Below the pieces are notes generated by a model. That model searched no databases. It saw only the letters and a list, made by a program, of their open reading frames with translations, and had not been told where the DNA came from. Positions 47,265 to 54,522 of a DNA stretch of 64,000 bases are shown here, in pieces. The number at the start of each line of letters is the position of its first letter. Position 1 is the first letter of the stretch. The position numbers and the translations under genes were made by a program. Source of the DNA: Pseudorhizobium banfieldiae (GTDB lineage Bacteria; Pseudomonadota; Alphaproteobacteria; Rhizobiales; Rhizobiaceae); contig NZ_FO082820.1 in assembly GCF_000967425.1 (NCBI RefSeq), positions 2,728,001 through 2,792,000 on the forward strand, given 5' to 3'.

Positions 47265-48180
47265 CACGGTACTTCCCGCAGTCCCGGCAAAGGCCGAAAG
47301 CCCGGCCCGCTCCGCCGCCCGCGACATTTGGAGACAATTCCGTGCCCACAGGGGCGGTGTCGTCGGACTTGGCGTCTTCGTCTTCATCGTCCTGGCGGTC
47401 TATGTCGGACCCTATATCCACACCGTCGCACCGAACGCGATCAACATCCGCGACAAGAACCAGTGGCCATCGCTGGCGCATCCCTTTGGAACCGACAATC
47501 TCGGCAAGGACATGCTGGCGCAGGTGCTCGCCGGAGGGCGTATTTCCCTCGCCGTCGGCATCACCGCAATGCTGCTGGCCCTCTTTCTCGGAACGCTGGT
47601 CGGCTTGCTCTCCGGCTACTTCCGGCGGCTGGACGGACCATTGATGCGGGTGACCGATCTCTTCCTTGCCCTGCCGCTGCTGCCACTGCTACTCGTCATC
47701 ATCATGCTTTTTCGCGATACGCTGCGGGCCTCGTTCGGACCAGAGACGGGCATATTCATCCTGATCGTCTTCGTCATCGGCATCACGAGCTGGATGCACA
47801 CCGCGCGCATCGTCCGCGGCGACGTGCTGGCGGTGAAGAGCCAGGAATTTGTTACTGCCGCCAGGAGCAGCGGGATGCGCGAGCATCGCATCATCCTACG
47901 TCACATCCTGCCGAACGTGCTGAGCTCCATCATGGTCTCTGCGACCCTCGGCATCGCATCGGCGATCATCACCGAGTCGGCGCTGAGCTTCCTCGGTCTC
48001 GGCTTTCCTTCCGATTTTCCGACCTGGGGGCGGTTGCTCTATGACGGTGCCAACTTCATGCAGCTCACACCCTCACGCGTACTCTGGCCGGGGCTGGCTA
48101 TCTCGCTGACGGTCCTGAGCGTCAACTTCATGGGTGACGCAATTCGTGACGCGCTTGACCCGCGAACGCTCAAGCGCTGA
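47257..48180 (+). CDS. Peptide ABC transporter permease (DppC type)
   Basis: A 307-residue permease with about six helices. HPFGTDNLGKDMLAQVLAGG is the classic DppC segment, EFVTAARSSGMREHRIILRH the EAA loop, and ESALSFLGLGFP the late signature. Start at 47257 (MTDTVLPAVP), overlapping the preceding gene. Last gene of the rightward arm, followed by the stress-regulated sRNA region. Confidence 0.94.
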   Translation: MTDTVLPAVPAKAESPARSAARDIWRQFRAHRGGVVGLGVFVFIVLAVYVGPYIHTVAPNAINIRDKNQWPSLAHPFGTDNLGKDMLAQVLAGGRISLAVGITAMLLALFLGTLVGLLSGYFRRLDGPLMRVTDLFLALPLLPLLLVIIMLFRDTLRASFGPETGIFILIVFVIGITSWMHTARIVRGDVLAVKSQEFVTAARSSGMREHRIILRHILPNVLSSIMVSATLGIASAIITESALSFLGLGFPSDFPTWGRLLYDGANFMQLTPSRVLWPGLAISLTVLSVNFMGDAIRDALDPRTLKR

Positions 48181-48228
48181 CGAGAATTCGGACCGGGCGA
48201 AAAAAATCGAAAATATCTTCAGACGAGA

Positions 48229-48253
48229 GGAACGTTCCGGAGAGATGGTCGTT
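48229..48253 (+). promoter_or_regulatory. EcfG-type promoter of the sRNA gene
   Basis: GGAAC (48229-48233), 16 bases, CGTT (48250-48253). This is an exact match to the general-stress sigma factor consensus (GGAAC-N18/19-TT) and is identical in spacing to the phyR promoter. No ORF follows; the predicted start point (near 48260) coincides with the first stem of a structured RNA. Confidence 0.75.
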
Positions 48254-48259
48254 ATGTGG

Positions 48260-48370
48260 ATGTCTGGAAGCACCCCCCGTCCCCCGCCCTACAAAGCTTC
48301 CAGACATACTCTTCAGTCCCCCTCGAAGAGATGAGTTGGCTCGGTTCCCCTGGAACCGGGCCAATTCTGC
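48260..48370 (+). ncRNA. gsrN: Candidate GsrN-like stress sRNA with C-rich loops
   Basis: Three consecutive stem-loops are seen. SL1: perfect 12-bp stem ATGTCTGGAAGC/GCTTCCAGACAT (48260-48271 with 48296-48307) around a 24-base loop containing CCCCCCGTCCCCCGCCC. SL2: CTCTTC/GAAGAG (48309-48314 with 48325-48330), loop with CCCCC. SL3: 13-bp stem (48336-48348 with 48352-48364, one G-U pair), loop CCT, followed by TTCT, terminator-like with a short U-tail. C-rich loops can pair with G-rich Shine-Dalgarno sequences. GsrN of Caulobacter is SigT/EcfG-dependent, has C-rich loops and homologs near ecfG loci. Promoter, structure and position all fit; sequence homology was not tested. Confidence 0.7.
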
Positions 48371-48411
48371 ATCTGGCCCAGAACGCGTCACTCTCTCCTG
48401 TATGAGCGACT

Positions 48412-49437
48412 TCAGCCTTCGTCGGTCACGCCGGGTTCCAGCGGGAACGTCAGGTGGTAGGAAATTCTGTCTTTCGCGATGATATATTCGGCCTTGCCGT
48501 TGACCGATGCGGGAACCACGCGCTCAAGGACGGTGCTGCCGAAATGCGCCTTCATGTCCTGCGGGTCATTTTTCTCGTCTGCGGCGAGCGAAAGCGGCTC
48601 ATTCCAGACCATTCGCACCATGTCATGGCCGTCGATGCGCTTTCGCGTGCAGGACACTTCGATTGGCAGGCTGCTGTGCAACAGCGAGCCGTGGCTGACT
48701 GCATTGACGATCAATTCGTGCAGCGCCAGCCCCAGATGAAGCGACGCATTGGGGCTTAGCAGAAGATTGACGCCCCTGACGCTCACCAGATCCCGATTCT
48801 CAGGAAGATACTTCTCGGTCTGCTGCTGCACGAGGTCGAAGAAATACGCCCCGCGCCAGCTCGAATCCGTGATTAGGTCCTGCGACTGCGACAGCGAATA
48901 GAGCCGCCCGCGGAACTTGTGGAGGAAGAGATCCAGCGAACCCGAATAGCGCGCAGTCTGCAGCGCAATGCTCTGGATGATCGCGAGCAGGTTTTTCGAC
49001 CGGTGGCTCACCTCGCGCAGCAGCGCCCGCAGGAGGCGCTCGCGATGCCGCTCTTCCGAGCGGTCCACTATGGTCGTGACAAGATGAAGCCCGCCATGGG
49101 CGAATTCGACGGCCTGGACCCGGAACTCGAAAAACTGCTCCGCCCCGACCATCACCTCAAGCTGGCCTTTCTGGCCGGCCTCGAGCATTTCCGCCTTCAG
49201 CGACGTCAGGCGGGCGGCAACTTCTGCTCCGAAAAGGCTGCTGTCGGTGGGTGAGGCAAGCGTACCGCTCTCCCAGCCATCCGGAAGCCATACCTCTGGA
49301 AGGTTAGCGACGAGAAGATAATCGTGGCGAGCATCCTGGATGATGACGCTGGCGCCGAGGTCGACCAGCGCAGGCAGCAGAAACTCTCGCAACTTGTCAT
49401 CACTCTGACCAGCTCGCTGCCATGTCAGCGGATGCAC
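48412..49437 (-). CDS. HWE/HisKA_2-type sensor histidine kinase of the general stress response
   Basis: A 341-residue soluble kinase. An N-terminal PAS-like domain (about 20-120) precedes the H-box LLREVSHRSKNLLAIIQSIA (about residue 145) and an HWE-type ATPase domain (LGLALHELIVNAVSHGSL). The start is probably GTG at 49437, behind GAGGTGAGAAATTG; no ATG fits, and upstream frame sequence looks non-coding. It is next to phyR and has its own EcfG-type promoter. It probably phosphorylates PhyR, like PhyK or RsiC of relatives; no membrane segment, so it senses a cytoplasmic signal. Confidence 0.85.
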   Translation of the reverse strand: MHPLTWQRAGQSDDKLREFLLPALVDLGASVIIQDARHDYLLVANLPEVWLPDGWESGTLASPTDSSLFGAEVAARLTSLKAEMLEAGQKGQLEVMVGAEQFFEFRVQAVEFAHGGLHLVTTIVDRSEERHRERLLRALLREVSHRSKNLLAIIQSIALQTARYSGSLDLFLHKFRGRLYSLSQSQDLITDSSWRGAYFFDLVQQQTEKYLPENRDLVSVRGVNLLLSPNASLHLGLALHELIVNAVSHGSLLHSSLPIEVSCTRKRIDGHDMVRMVWNEPLSLAADEKNDPQDMKAHFGSTVLERVVPASVNGKAEYIIAKDRISYHLTFPLEPGVTDEG

Positions 49438-49570
49438 CAATTTCTCACCTCGTCCAACTTGAAGGAAAGAACCGGCAACACCCGCGCACTTTCCCGACCT
49501 GCCTTTGTCCTTATAGAGACTGGCAACCGGGGCAACAACCCGCCAATCTGTCTCCGAGGAGCCAGGGGTG

Positions 49571-49595
49571 AATGGGGAGACGCTCGATGAGTTCC
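49571..49595 (-). promoter_or_regulatory. EcfG-type promoter of the kinase gene
   Basis: On the minus strand GGAAC (49591-49595), 16 bases, CATT (49571-49574). The spacing equals that of the phyR and ecfG promoters. It lies 134 bases upstream of the kinase start, in the 266-bp gap that holds no other feature I can support. Confidence 0.6.
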
Positions 49596-49703
49596 CCACC
49601 CAAATGCTCTACGCTCAAAAAAATAAGGCTGGAAAACTGCTGCCGGAGGAATACAACCGGCAGGCGCGTCACCCCTCAGCGAACGACAGATTTCGATACC
49701 TGC

Positions 49704-50498
49704 TCAAGCAGCCGCCTTGACAGTTTCGTTGAAGAACAGAGCCTGGCTGATCAGCGCCTTCACCATGTCCGGGTTGAACGGCTTAGTCACCAGAAAGGCG
49801 GGCTCCGGACGCTCGCCAGTCAGCAGCCTCTCCGGGAAAGCGGTGATGAAGATGACAGGCACCGTGGAGGTCTTCAGGATCTCGTTGACCGCGTCGATCC
49901 CGGAGCTTCCGTCGGCAAGCTGGATATCGGCAAGTACCATCTTGGGCTTCGAACTCTGGAAGAGGTCGACCGCTTCCTTGTGGGTCCGGGCGATACCCGT
50001 GACGCGATGGCCGAGTTCCTGGACCATCTGCTCGATGTCGAGCGCAATAAGCGGCTCGTCCTCGATGATCATGATGTCGGTCGCAACCTGGCGGGAAATC
50101 TCTCTTGACGCTTCATCAAGAAGTTCGGTCGCCTTCTGTACGCTGACATCCAGAACTTCCGCGGTTTCCTCAATTGTGAAGCCTTCTACGGAAACGAGAA
50201 GGAAGGCGTGGCGAGCCATCGACGGCAGCGAGGAAAGATTCGCAGCCGCACGCTGTTCCCAGGCGAAGGGGGATTCGATGGGCCGGATTTCGATCGATGT
50301 GGAACCAAAGATCGCGACAAACAGTTTGTAAAGCGAAACACGGTCCTTGGACGTTTCGGGAAAGATCGAGACATCCGCGATCAACGCTTCCAGTACGGCG
50401 GCCACATAGGCGTCTCCGGAAGTCTGGGATCCGGTGACGGCACGTGCATAACGGCGCAAGTACGGAAGGTGTGACGCAACGCGTGTAGTAAGTGACAT
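49704..50498 (-). CDS. phyR: PhyR general stress response anti-anti-sigma regulator
   Basis: A 264-residue response regulator with an N-terminal sigma-factor-like domain (sigma2-like about 1-60; sigma4-like around FTIEETAEVLDVSVQKATELL) and a C-terminal receiver (DIMIIEDEPLIALDIEQMVQ) with phospho-acceptor Asp in VLADIQL and the FATGUY-type motif FITAFPERLLTG. When phosphorylated it binds NepR and frees EcfG. GGGAGAATTCTGT precedes the ATG at 50498. Divergent from nepR-ecfG with mirrored stress promoters between. Confidence 0.96.
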   Translation of the reverse strand: MSLTTRVASHLPYLRRYARAVTGSQTSGDAYVAAVLEALIADVSIFPETSKDRVSLYKLFVAIFGSTSIEIRPIESPFAWEQRAAANLSSLPSMARHAFLLVSVEGFTIEETAEVLDVSVQKATELLDEASREISRQVATDIMIIEDEPLIALDIEQMVQELGHRVTGIARTHKEAVDLFQSSKPKMVLADIQLADGSSGIDAVNEILKTSTVPVIFITAFPERLLTGERPEPAFLVTKPFNPDMVKALISQALFFNETVKAAA

Positions 50499-50541
50499 AC
50501 AGAATTCTCCCCTGTCGCCCGGCGGGCAATTACGTGGGAAG

Positions 50542-50566
50542 AACGTGGTGCCGGAAAAAAAGTTCC
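50542..50566 (-). promoter_or_regulatory. EcfG-type promoter of phyR
   Basis: On the minus strand GGAAC (50562-50566), 16 bases, CGTT (50542-50545). Its -35 is within the left arm of a perfect 15-bp inverted repeat (50552-50566 with 50576-50590). Confidence 0.75.
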
Positions 50567-50575
50567 GCAAGGGGT

Positions 50576-50600
50576 GGAACTTTTTTTCCGTTGCCGCATT
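50576..50600 (+). promoter_or_regulatory. EcfG-type promoter of nepR-ecfG
   Basis: GGAAC (50576-50580), 16 bases, CATT (50597-50600), that is GGAAC-N18-TT. Its -35 is the mirror copy of the phyR -35, separated by a 9-base centre. Predicts positive autoregulation of the sigma factor. Confidence 0.65.
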
Positions 50601-50635
50601 GTTTCCTCACGATATCGCAACAGGCTGCCGGCGTG

Positions 50636-50845
50636 ATGAGTGACGACAACAGAAAAAAGCAAGATATGACCCTTTCCCCGCATGACATGAGACCCGGATC
50701 GGTGCCGCCGAACGCATCGATCTCCAGGAAGCTGCGCGAGTTCTACGACGCGGTGCAGGAAGAGGGCATTCCCGATCGGTTTCTGGATCTTCTCGAGAAG
50801 CTCGAGACTGCTGAACGCAATGCGCAGTCGGTTAAGGTGAAATGA
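50636..50845 (+). CDS. nepR: NepR anti-sigma factor
   Basis: A 69-residue anti-sigma protein. The diagnostic helix SRKLREFYDAVQEEGIPDRF then LDLLEKLE (about residues 30-57) matches NepR. Binds EcfG and is displaced by phosphorylated PhyR. Start at 50636 is likely; an internal ATG at 50666 is possible. Overlaps ecfG by ATGA. Confidence 0.93.
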   Translation: MSDDNRKKQDMTLSPHDMRPGSVPPNASISRKLREFYDAVQEEGIPDRFLDLLEKLETAERNAQSVKVK

Positions 50846-51405
50846 CGATGACCGAGAACGATGATCGCGGATTCAAGCGCGACCTTCTCGCATCCCTCCC
50901 GAATCTCCGTGCCTTTGCGGTCTCCCTGACTGGGCGCCACGACAAGGCGGACGACTTGGTCCAGGACACGATCATGAAGGCCTGGGCCAACCAGACAAGC
51001 TTCACGGCCGGTACGAACATGCGGGCATGGCTCTTCACAATTCTCCGCAACGAGTTCTACAGCCAGATGCGCAAGCGCGGGCGAGAGGTGCAGGATACGG
51101 ACGGGCTGTTCAGCGAACGCTTTTCCGTCCACCCTGAACAGTACGGGCGGCTGGATCTGCAGGATTTCCGCAAGGCTCTCGACACCCTCCCGGACGACCA
51201 GCGCGAGGCAATCATCCTCGTCGGCGCCGCGGGATTTGCTTACGAAGAAGCGGCAACCATTTGCGGCTGCGCCGTCGGGACCATCAAGAGCCGCGTCAGC
51301 CGAGCGCGTACCCGTCTGCAGGAACTGCTAGGCGTTTCGGGCGAGGGTGACTTCGGGCCTGATGCTGGGCACGCCGCAATCACGGCTCGTGCATTCGGCA
51401 GTTAG
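50842..51405 (+). CDS. ecfG: EcfG/RpoE2 general stress sigma factor
   Basis: ECF15-type sigma factor, 187 residues. Sigma2 (LPNLRAFAVSLTGRHDKADD, then LVQDTIMKAWAN) and sigma4 (LPDDQREAIILVGAAGFAYE, then EAATICGCAVGTIKSRVSRA) regions are clear. Translationally coupled to nepR, which keeps the pair balanced. It should read the GGAAC-N18-TT promoters of this locus. The stop overlaps by three bases that of the convergent receiver gene. Confidence 0.95.
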   Translation: MTMTENDDRGFKRDLLASLPNLRAFAVSLTGRHDKADDLVQDTIMKAWANQTSFTAGTNMRAWLFTILRNEFYSQMRKRGREVQDTDGLFSERFSVHPEQYGRLDLQDFRKALDTLPDDQREAIILVGAAGFAYEEAATICGCAVGTIKSRVSRARTRLQELLGVSGEGDFGPDAGHAAITARAFGS

Positions 51406-51773
51406 TGATCCAGCTCCGGCACCAGCCGGAAGGCGGCGCGTGCCGCTGCCGCAAGCTCGTCCCCGAAAAAGGGTTTCGCGACCGCCGCGGAACCCGGAAA
51501 CTCATCCACCCGGGCAAGATCCTCTGCCATGAGCGTGGTCAGGATGACCCGGGTGCCGGATTCCTGCCGGCGTCTGAGCAATGGCGCAACCTCTTCGACA
51601 AGGTCGACATCCAGCACCAGCAGTTCGAAAAGATCCTCATCGAGCAGACTGCCGAGCTCAGCCGGCGTTGCGATCCGGATTTCGCACGGCATCGCCTCGG
51701 CGAGGATGCGCTCGGCCTCCATCGCGACAAGATATTCCCGTTCTGCAATAAGGATAGTCGGGATCGACGGAAT
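51402..51773 (-). CDS. Single-domain response regulator, probable ATT start
   Basis: A receiver domain of 123 residues: N-terminal PSIPTILIAEREYLVAMEAE, phospho-Asp in LVLDVDL, Thr in VILTTLM, Lys in VAKPF. The first beta strand lies upstream of the first ATG (51722), so that start would remove the fold's beginning. No ATG, GTG or TTG exists in the extension; an ATT at 51773 has AAGGAG six bases upstream. The acidic pocket reads AERE rather than VEDE, so one acid is Arg. It could be a GSR modulator like other small receivers near ecfG. Confidence 0.65.
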   Translation of the reverse strand: MPSIPTILIAEREYLVAMEAERILAEAMPCEIRIATPAELGSLLDEDLFELLVLDVDLVEEVAPLLRRRQESGTRVILTTLMAEDLARVDEFPGSAAVAKPFFGDELAAAARAAFRLVPELDH

Positions 51774-51893
51774 CGCCCTCTCCTTCCGAAAGAACCTCTA
51801 TGGGAGCAGGAAAAATCACGGTCATTTAAAAAAGACACAGTGCGTCGGTCCGCGATAAGCTAGGAGCGGTTACCTCGCCACACGTGATTCATC

Positions 51894-52649
51894 ATGGCCA
51901 TATCGAAGCCTGCCGTACCGCCGCGCATCCCGTGCCAGCAGTGTCCGCTGCGGCCACGACCTTCTTTCCGGGATTTTACCGATGACGAGCTTGATTTCGT
52001 CGCGAGCTTCAAAGTCGCGGAGACGCCAGCCGAGCCGGGCATGGCGATCATGGTTGAAGGGGAGCGTAATCCCTCGCTCTACACCGTGATGAGTGGCTGG
52101 GGCTTTCGCTACAAGATCCTTGAGGACGGCAGGCGCCAGATCCTCAACTACGTCCTGCCGGGCGACATGATCGGCCTGCAGGGAAACGTCATGAAGGAGA
52201 TGCAGCATTCGGTGGAAGCGCTGACCCGAATGACGCTTTGCACCTTCGAAAGGGAACGGTTCCCGCAACTTTTCCGCAGCCAGCCGACGCTGGCTTTCGA
52301 CATCACCTGGATTGCGGCGCGGGAAGAATCCATGCTGGACGAGCACCTGCTGAGCGTCGGCCGACGCAGCGCATACGAGCGCGCCGCCTATCTTCTTGCA
52401 TTCCTGGATGCACGCGCGCAGGCGGCTATAGCCTCCCACACTGAGCTTCGGCAACTACCGCTGACCCAGCAGCATGTGGCGGACACGCTTGGCCTGTCAC
52501 TTGTCCACACCAACAAGACCTTGAGAAAGCTGATGGATCAGGGGCTTGTGCGCTGGCTCGACCGCGGCTGCGAGATCATCGATGCCGCAGGTCTTTATCG
52601 AGCGGCGGAATGGCGCCCCCCTAAGGAGGGAGCCCGGCCTTTCATCTAG
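51894..52649 (+). CDS. Crp/Fnr-family transcriptional regulator
   Basis: A 251-residue regulator. Residues about 30-140 form a cyclic-nucleotide-binding-like beta roll (EPGMAIMVEGERNPSLYTVM); the C-terminal helix-turn-helix is LPLTQQHVADTLGLSLVHTN (about 190-210). Two early cysteines (CQQC, residues 14-17) could bind a metal or cluster, but the spacing differs from Fnr. In alphaproteobacteria such proteins are common near stress genes. Divergent from the receiver gene; its 3' end overlaps the convergent membrane gene by 8 bases. Confidence 0.9.
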   Translation: MAISKPAVPPRIPCQQCPLRPRPSFRDFTDDELDFVASFKVAETPAEPGMAIMVEGERNPSLYTVMSGWGFRYKILEDGRRQILNYVLPGDMIGLQGNVMKEMQHSVEALTRMTLCTFERERFPQLFRSQPTLAFDITWIAAREESMLDEHLLSVGRRSAYERAAYLLAFLDARAQAAIASHTELRQLPLTQQHVADTLGLSLVHTNKTLRKLMDQGLVRWLDRGCEIIDAAGLYRAAEWRPPKEGARPFI

Positions 52650-53127
52650 GCGGCATGTCTTGGCGCGGAGGGTTGTTCTCGCGCTTGCCCATCATCGGCG
52701 CAATCCTATCCATGCTGCGCATCGCGAGAAAACCCAACCCGCCGGCAATTGCAAGCGCGGCCAGTGGACGCGAGCGGACGAGAATCGGCAAGGCAGAAAG
52801 CCCCGCTGTGATCATCAGAGCGCGACCACCGCTGTTTGCGGCAGCCTCCCGCTTTCGTCTCTCTTCTGCGCGGGCCATGGATCCTGCGATGAGGAAGATG
52901 ACCAGTGCGAGGAAGAGACCGCCTCCGGCGATGGTGAGCAACGCCCCCACCGCCCCGAGGTGCTGCGCGATCGCAAGGGCCGCTGCTGCTACCAGGGCAC
53001 CATAGGCCGTCAGCACGAAGAGCAGCATCAGCGCGTACAAGACGGCATTGCGCCGCAGACGGTTCACGAAGGCCGCCGCATCGATCGCTGCCACCGATGC
53101 CAGAAGCGGTGCCAGTCCCGAGAGCAT
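52642..53127 (-). CDS. Small integral membrane protein, phage-holin/DUF1469-like
   Basis: A 161-residue protein with about four hydrophobic segments, two in the centre (LYALMLLFVLTAYGALVAAAA, about 30-50; ALLTIAGGGLFLALVIFLIAG, about 63-84). A basic stretch RAEERRKREAA follows, then another hydrophobic pair. It starts one base inside the stop of the DUF883 gene (TGATG), so the two are coupled. The pairing resembles YqjD-YqjE of enterobacteria, which associate with the inner membrane in stationary phase; function here is inferred only. Confidence 0.75.
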   Translation of the reverse strand: MLSGLAPLLASVAAIDAAAFVNRLRRNAVLYALMLLFVLTAYGALVAAAALAIAQHLGAVGALLTIAGGGLFLALVIFLIAGSMARAEERRKREAAANSGGRALMITAGLSALPILVRSRPLAALAIAGGLGFLAMRSMDRIAPMMGKRENNPPRQDMPPR

Positions 53128-53459
53128 CAGCGGCGGACCAGCAGAGCGATCAGGAAGCCTACGCCCGCGGCCATGGCCACGGCCTGCAGCGGGTTCGTGC
53201 GGATCTTGCCTTCGAGGTCCTTTTCAAGGGAAAGAGCTTGGTCGCGCGCCGCCTCAACCATCTGCATGGAGACATCTGTGGCGTCATTGGTCGCCTTCCG
53301 CACGCGATTGCGGTAATCGCCGGCCTTGTCGGAGCCTACCGCGGCAACGGTACGTGCGAGATTTGCGATATCATCGCGAAGCTGCTGGAGCTGGGCCTCG
53401 ATATCGCTCCGGGATGCGGAAGAGCCCATCGGCTCGTTCGGTGTATTGACGGGTGCCAT
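53127..53459 (-). CDS. DUF883 (ElaB/YqjD-like) membrane-anchored stress protein
   Basis: A 110-residue protein: polar N-terminus, a coiled-coil-like centre (SDIEAQLQQLRDDIANLART) and a C-terminal membrane helix (AVAMAAGVGFLIALLVRR). This is the ElaB/YqjD/DUF883 layout; such proteins tail-anchor to the inner membrane and in E. coli bind ribosomes in stationary phase. ATG at 53459 with AGGAG six bases upstream; a GTG directly before it is less likely. An EcfG-type promoter lies about 205 bases upstream. Confidence 0.85.
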   Translation of the reverse strand: MAPVNTPNEPMGSSASRSDIEAQLQQLRDDIANLARTVAAVGSDKAGDYRNRVRKATNDATDVSMQMVEAARDQALSLEKDLEGKIRTNPLQAVAMAAGVGFLIALLVRR

Positions 53460-53546
53460 CACTTACTCCTGTTATCGTCTCGGCAAGAAAATCATTCGGC
53501 GCAGTCCTTCGGCCGTCTCGACGAAAGCCGAAGAGCTAGAGCAAGA

Positions 53547-53597
53547 TTATCGCGGGGATGGGGAAACCCAACCAGCCACAGAAGAATATCCTTTCAT
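53547..53597 (-). CDS. Possible 16-codon ORF in the DUF883 leader
   Basis: ATG at 53597 is preceded by CAGGAGG with 5 bases spacing, one of the best ribosome sites in the window. The frame encodes MKGYSSVAGWVSPSPR then TAA. It lies 60 bases downstream of the predicted EcfG start point and about 90 bases before the DUF883 gene. It could be a leader peptide or a small stress protein, or chance. Confidence 0.4.
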   Translation of the reverse strand: MKGYSSVAGWVSPSPR

Positions 53598-53663
53598 AGG
53601 AACCTCCTGAGGCGAACGCAACCGTGGCACGCGCGGCTCGCCCCCTCCTCGTTGCAAGCGGTG

Positions 53664-53688
53664 AATGGGCTCAGGGCGGTTTTGTTCC
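53664..53688 (-). promoter_or_regulatory. EcfG-type promoter of the DUF883 operon
   Basis: On the minus strand GGAAC (53684-53688), 16 bases, CATT (53664-53667). It has the same CATT -10 and spacing as the ecfG and kinase promoters. It reads into the 16-codon ORF, DUF883 and holin-like genes. Confidence 0.5.
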
Positions 53689-53706
53689 AGAAAAAGTTCC
53701 CGACCA

Positions 53707-54522
53707 TCAAGAGCGGCGATCGAGATGATCCCGCAGGCCGTCCCCAAGAAGACTGAATCCGAGAACCGAGAGGAAGATCGCCAGCCCCGGGAGAAGCGCC
53801 AGCCACGGCGCCTGACCGACGTAGGTCTGGGCATCTGCCAGCATCCTTCCCCAGCTCGGAGCGGGTGGCGCCATGCCGAGCCCCAGGAAGCTGAGGCCGG
53901 CTTCCGTAAGGATCGCGAGCCCTAGCTGGATCGTCACCTGTACGATGATCTGCCCGGCAATATTGGGAAGCACATGCACGAGCGTGATCTTCCACTCCGC
54001 CCGACCCATGCCGATGGCTGCACTGACATAAGGCAATGTCCAGATCTGCGTCGCCGCACCGAGCGTCAGGCGGGCGAAGACCGGGACCATGAAGACCGCA
54101 ATGGCGATGATGGCGGTAAATTGCCCTGCCCCAAGGAAAGCCGCCAGCATCATCGCCGACAGGATCGGAGGGATCGCAAAAATGATGTCGCATCCCCGCA
54201 TCACGACGGCGCTCCGCCACCCGCCGCGTGCCGCGACCGCAAGTCCGAGCACCGTCCCAATGCAGCCTCCGATTGCGACCGCCACAGCCGCGGTCGAAAG
54301 GGAGTTCCAGGCTCCTGCCATTAGCAGGGAGGCAACATCACGCCCGAACTGGTCGGTGCCAAGCAAGCCGTACTCCAAGGGAGATTTCAGCCTGGACGCG
54401 ATTTGCATCTTGGCCGGAGAAAATGGCGTCCAGAACAGAGAAAGGATGGCAACCAGCGACAAAGCCGTGGTCAACACCAGCCCAGCAAGGAGCAGCGGTC
54501 GACGAAGCATGGCACGGCTCAT
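53707..54522 (-). CDS. Peptide ABC transporter permease (DppC type), set 2
   Basis: A 271-residue inner-membrane permease, about six helices. YGLLGTDQFGRDVASLLMAG and EAGLSFLGLGMAPPAPSWGR are family signatures. Overlaps the upstream DppB-type gene by ATGA. No ATPase follows it; the nearest ones are at 58191-59770 on the same strand. Confidence 0.93.
   Translation of the reverse strand: MSRAMLRRPLLLAGLVLTTALSLVAILSLFWTPFSPAKMQIASRLKSPLEYGLLGTDQFGRDVASLLMAGAWNSLSTAAVAVAIGGCIGTVLGLAVAARGGWRSAVVMRGCDIIFAIPPILSAMMLAAFLGAGQFTAIIAIAVFMVPVFARLTLGAATQIWTLPYVSAAIGMGRAEWKITLVHVLPNIAGQIIVQVTIQLGLAILTEAGLSFLGLGMAPPAPSWGRMLADAQTYVGQAPWLALLPGLAIFLSVLGFSLLGDGLRDHLDRRS

Noticed and set aside
50552..50590. 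Inverted repeat with T7 read as a bidirectional terminator
   Set aside because: It lies between divergent genes, not after them, and its arms contain the GGAAC boxes at correct spacing to -10 elements.
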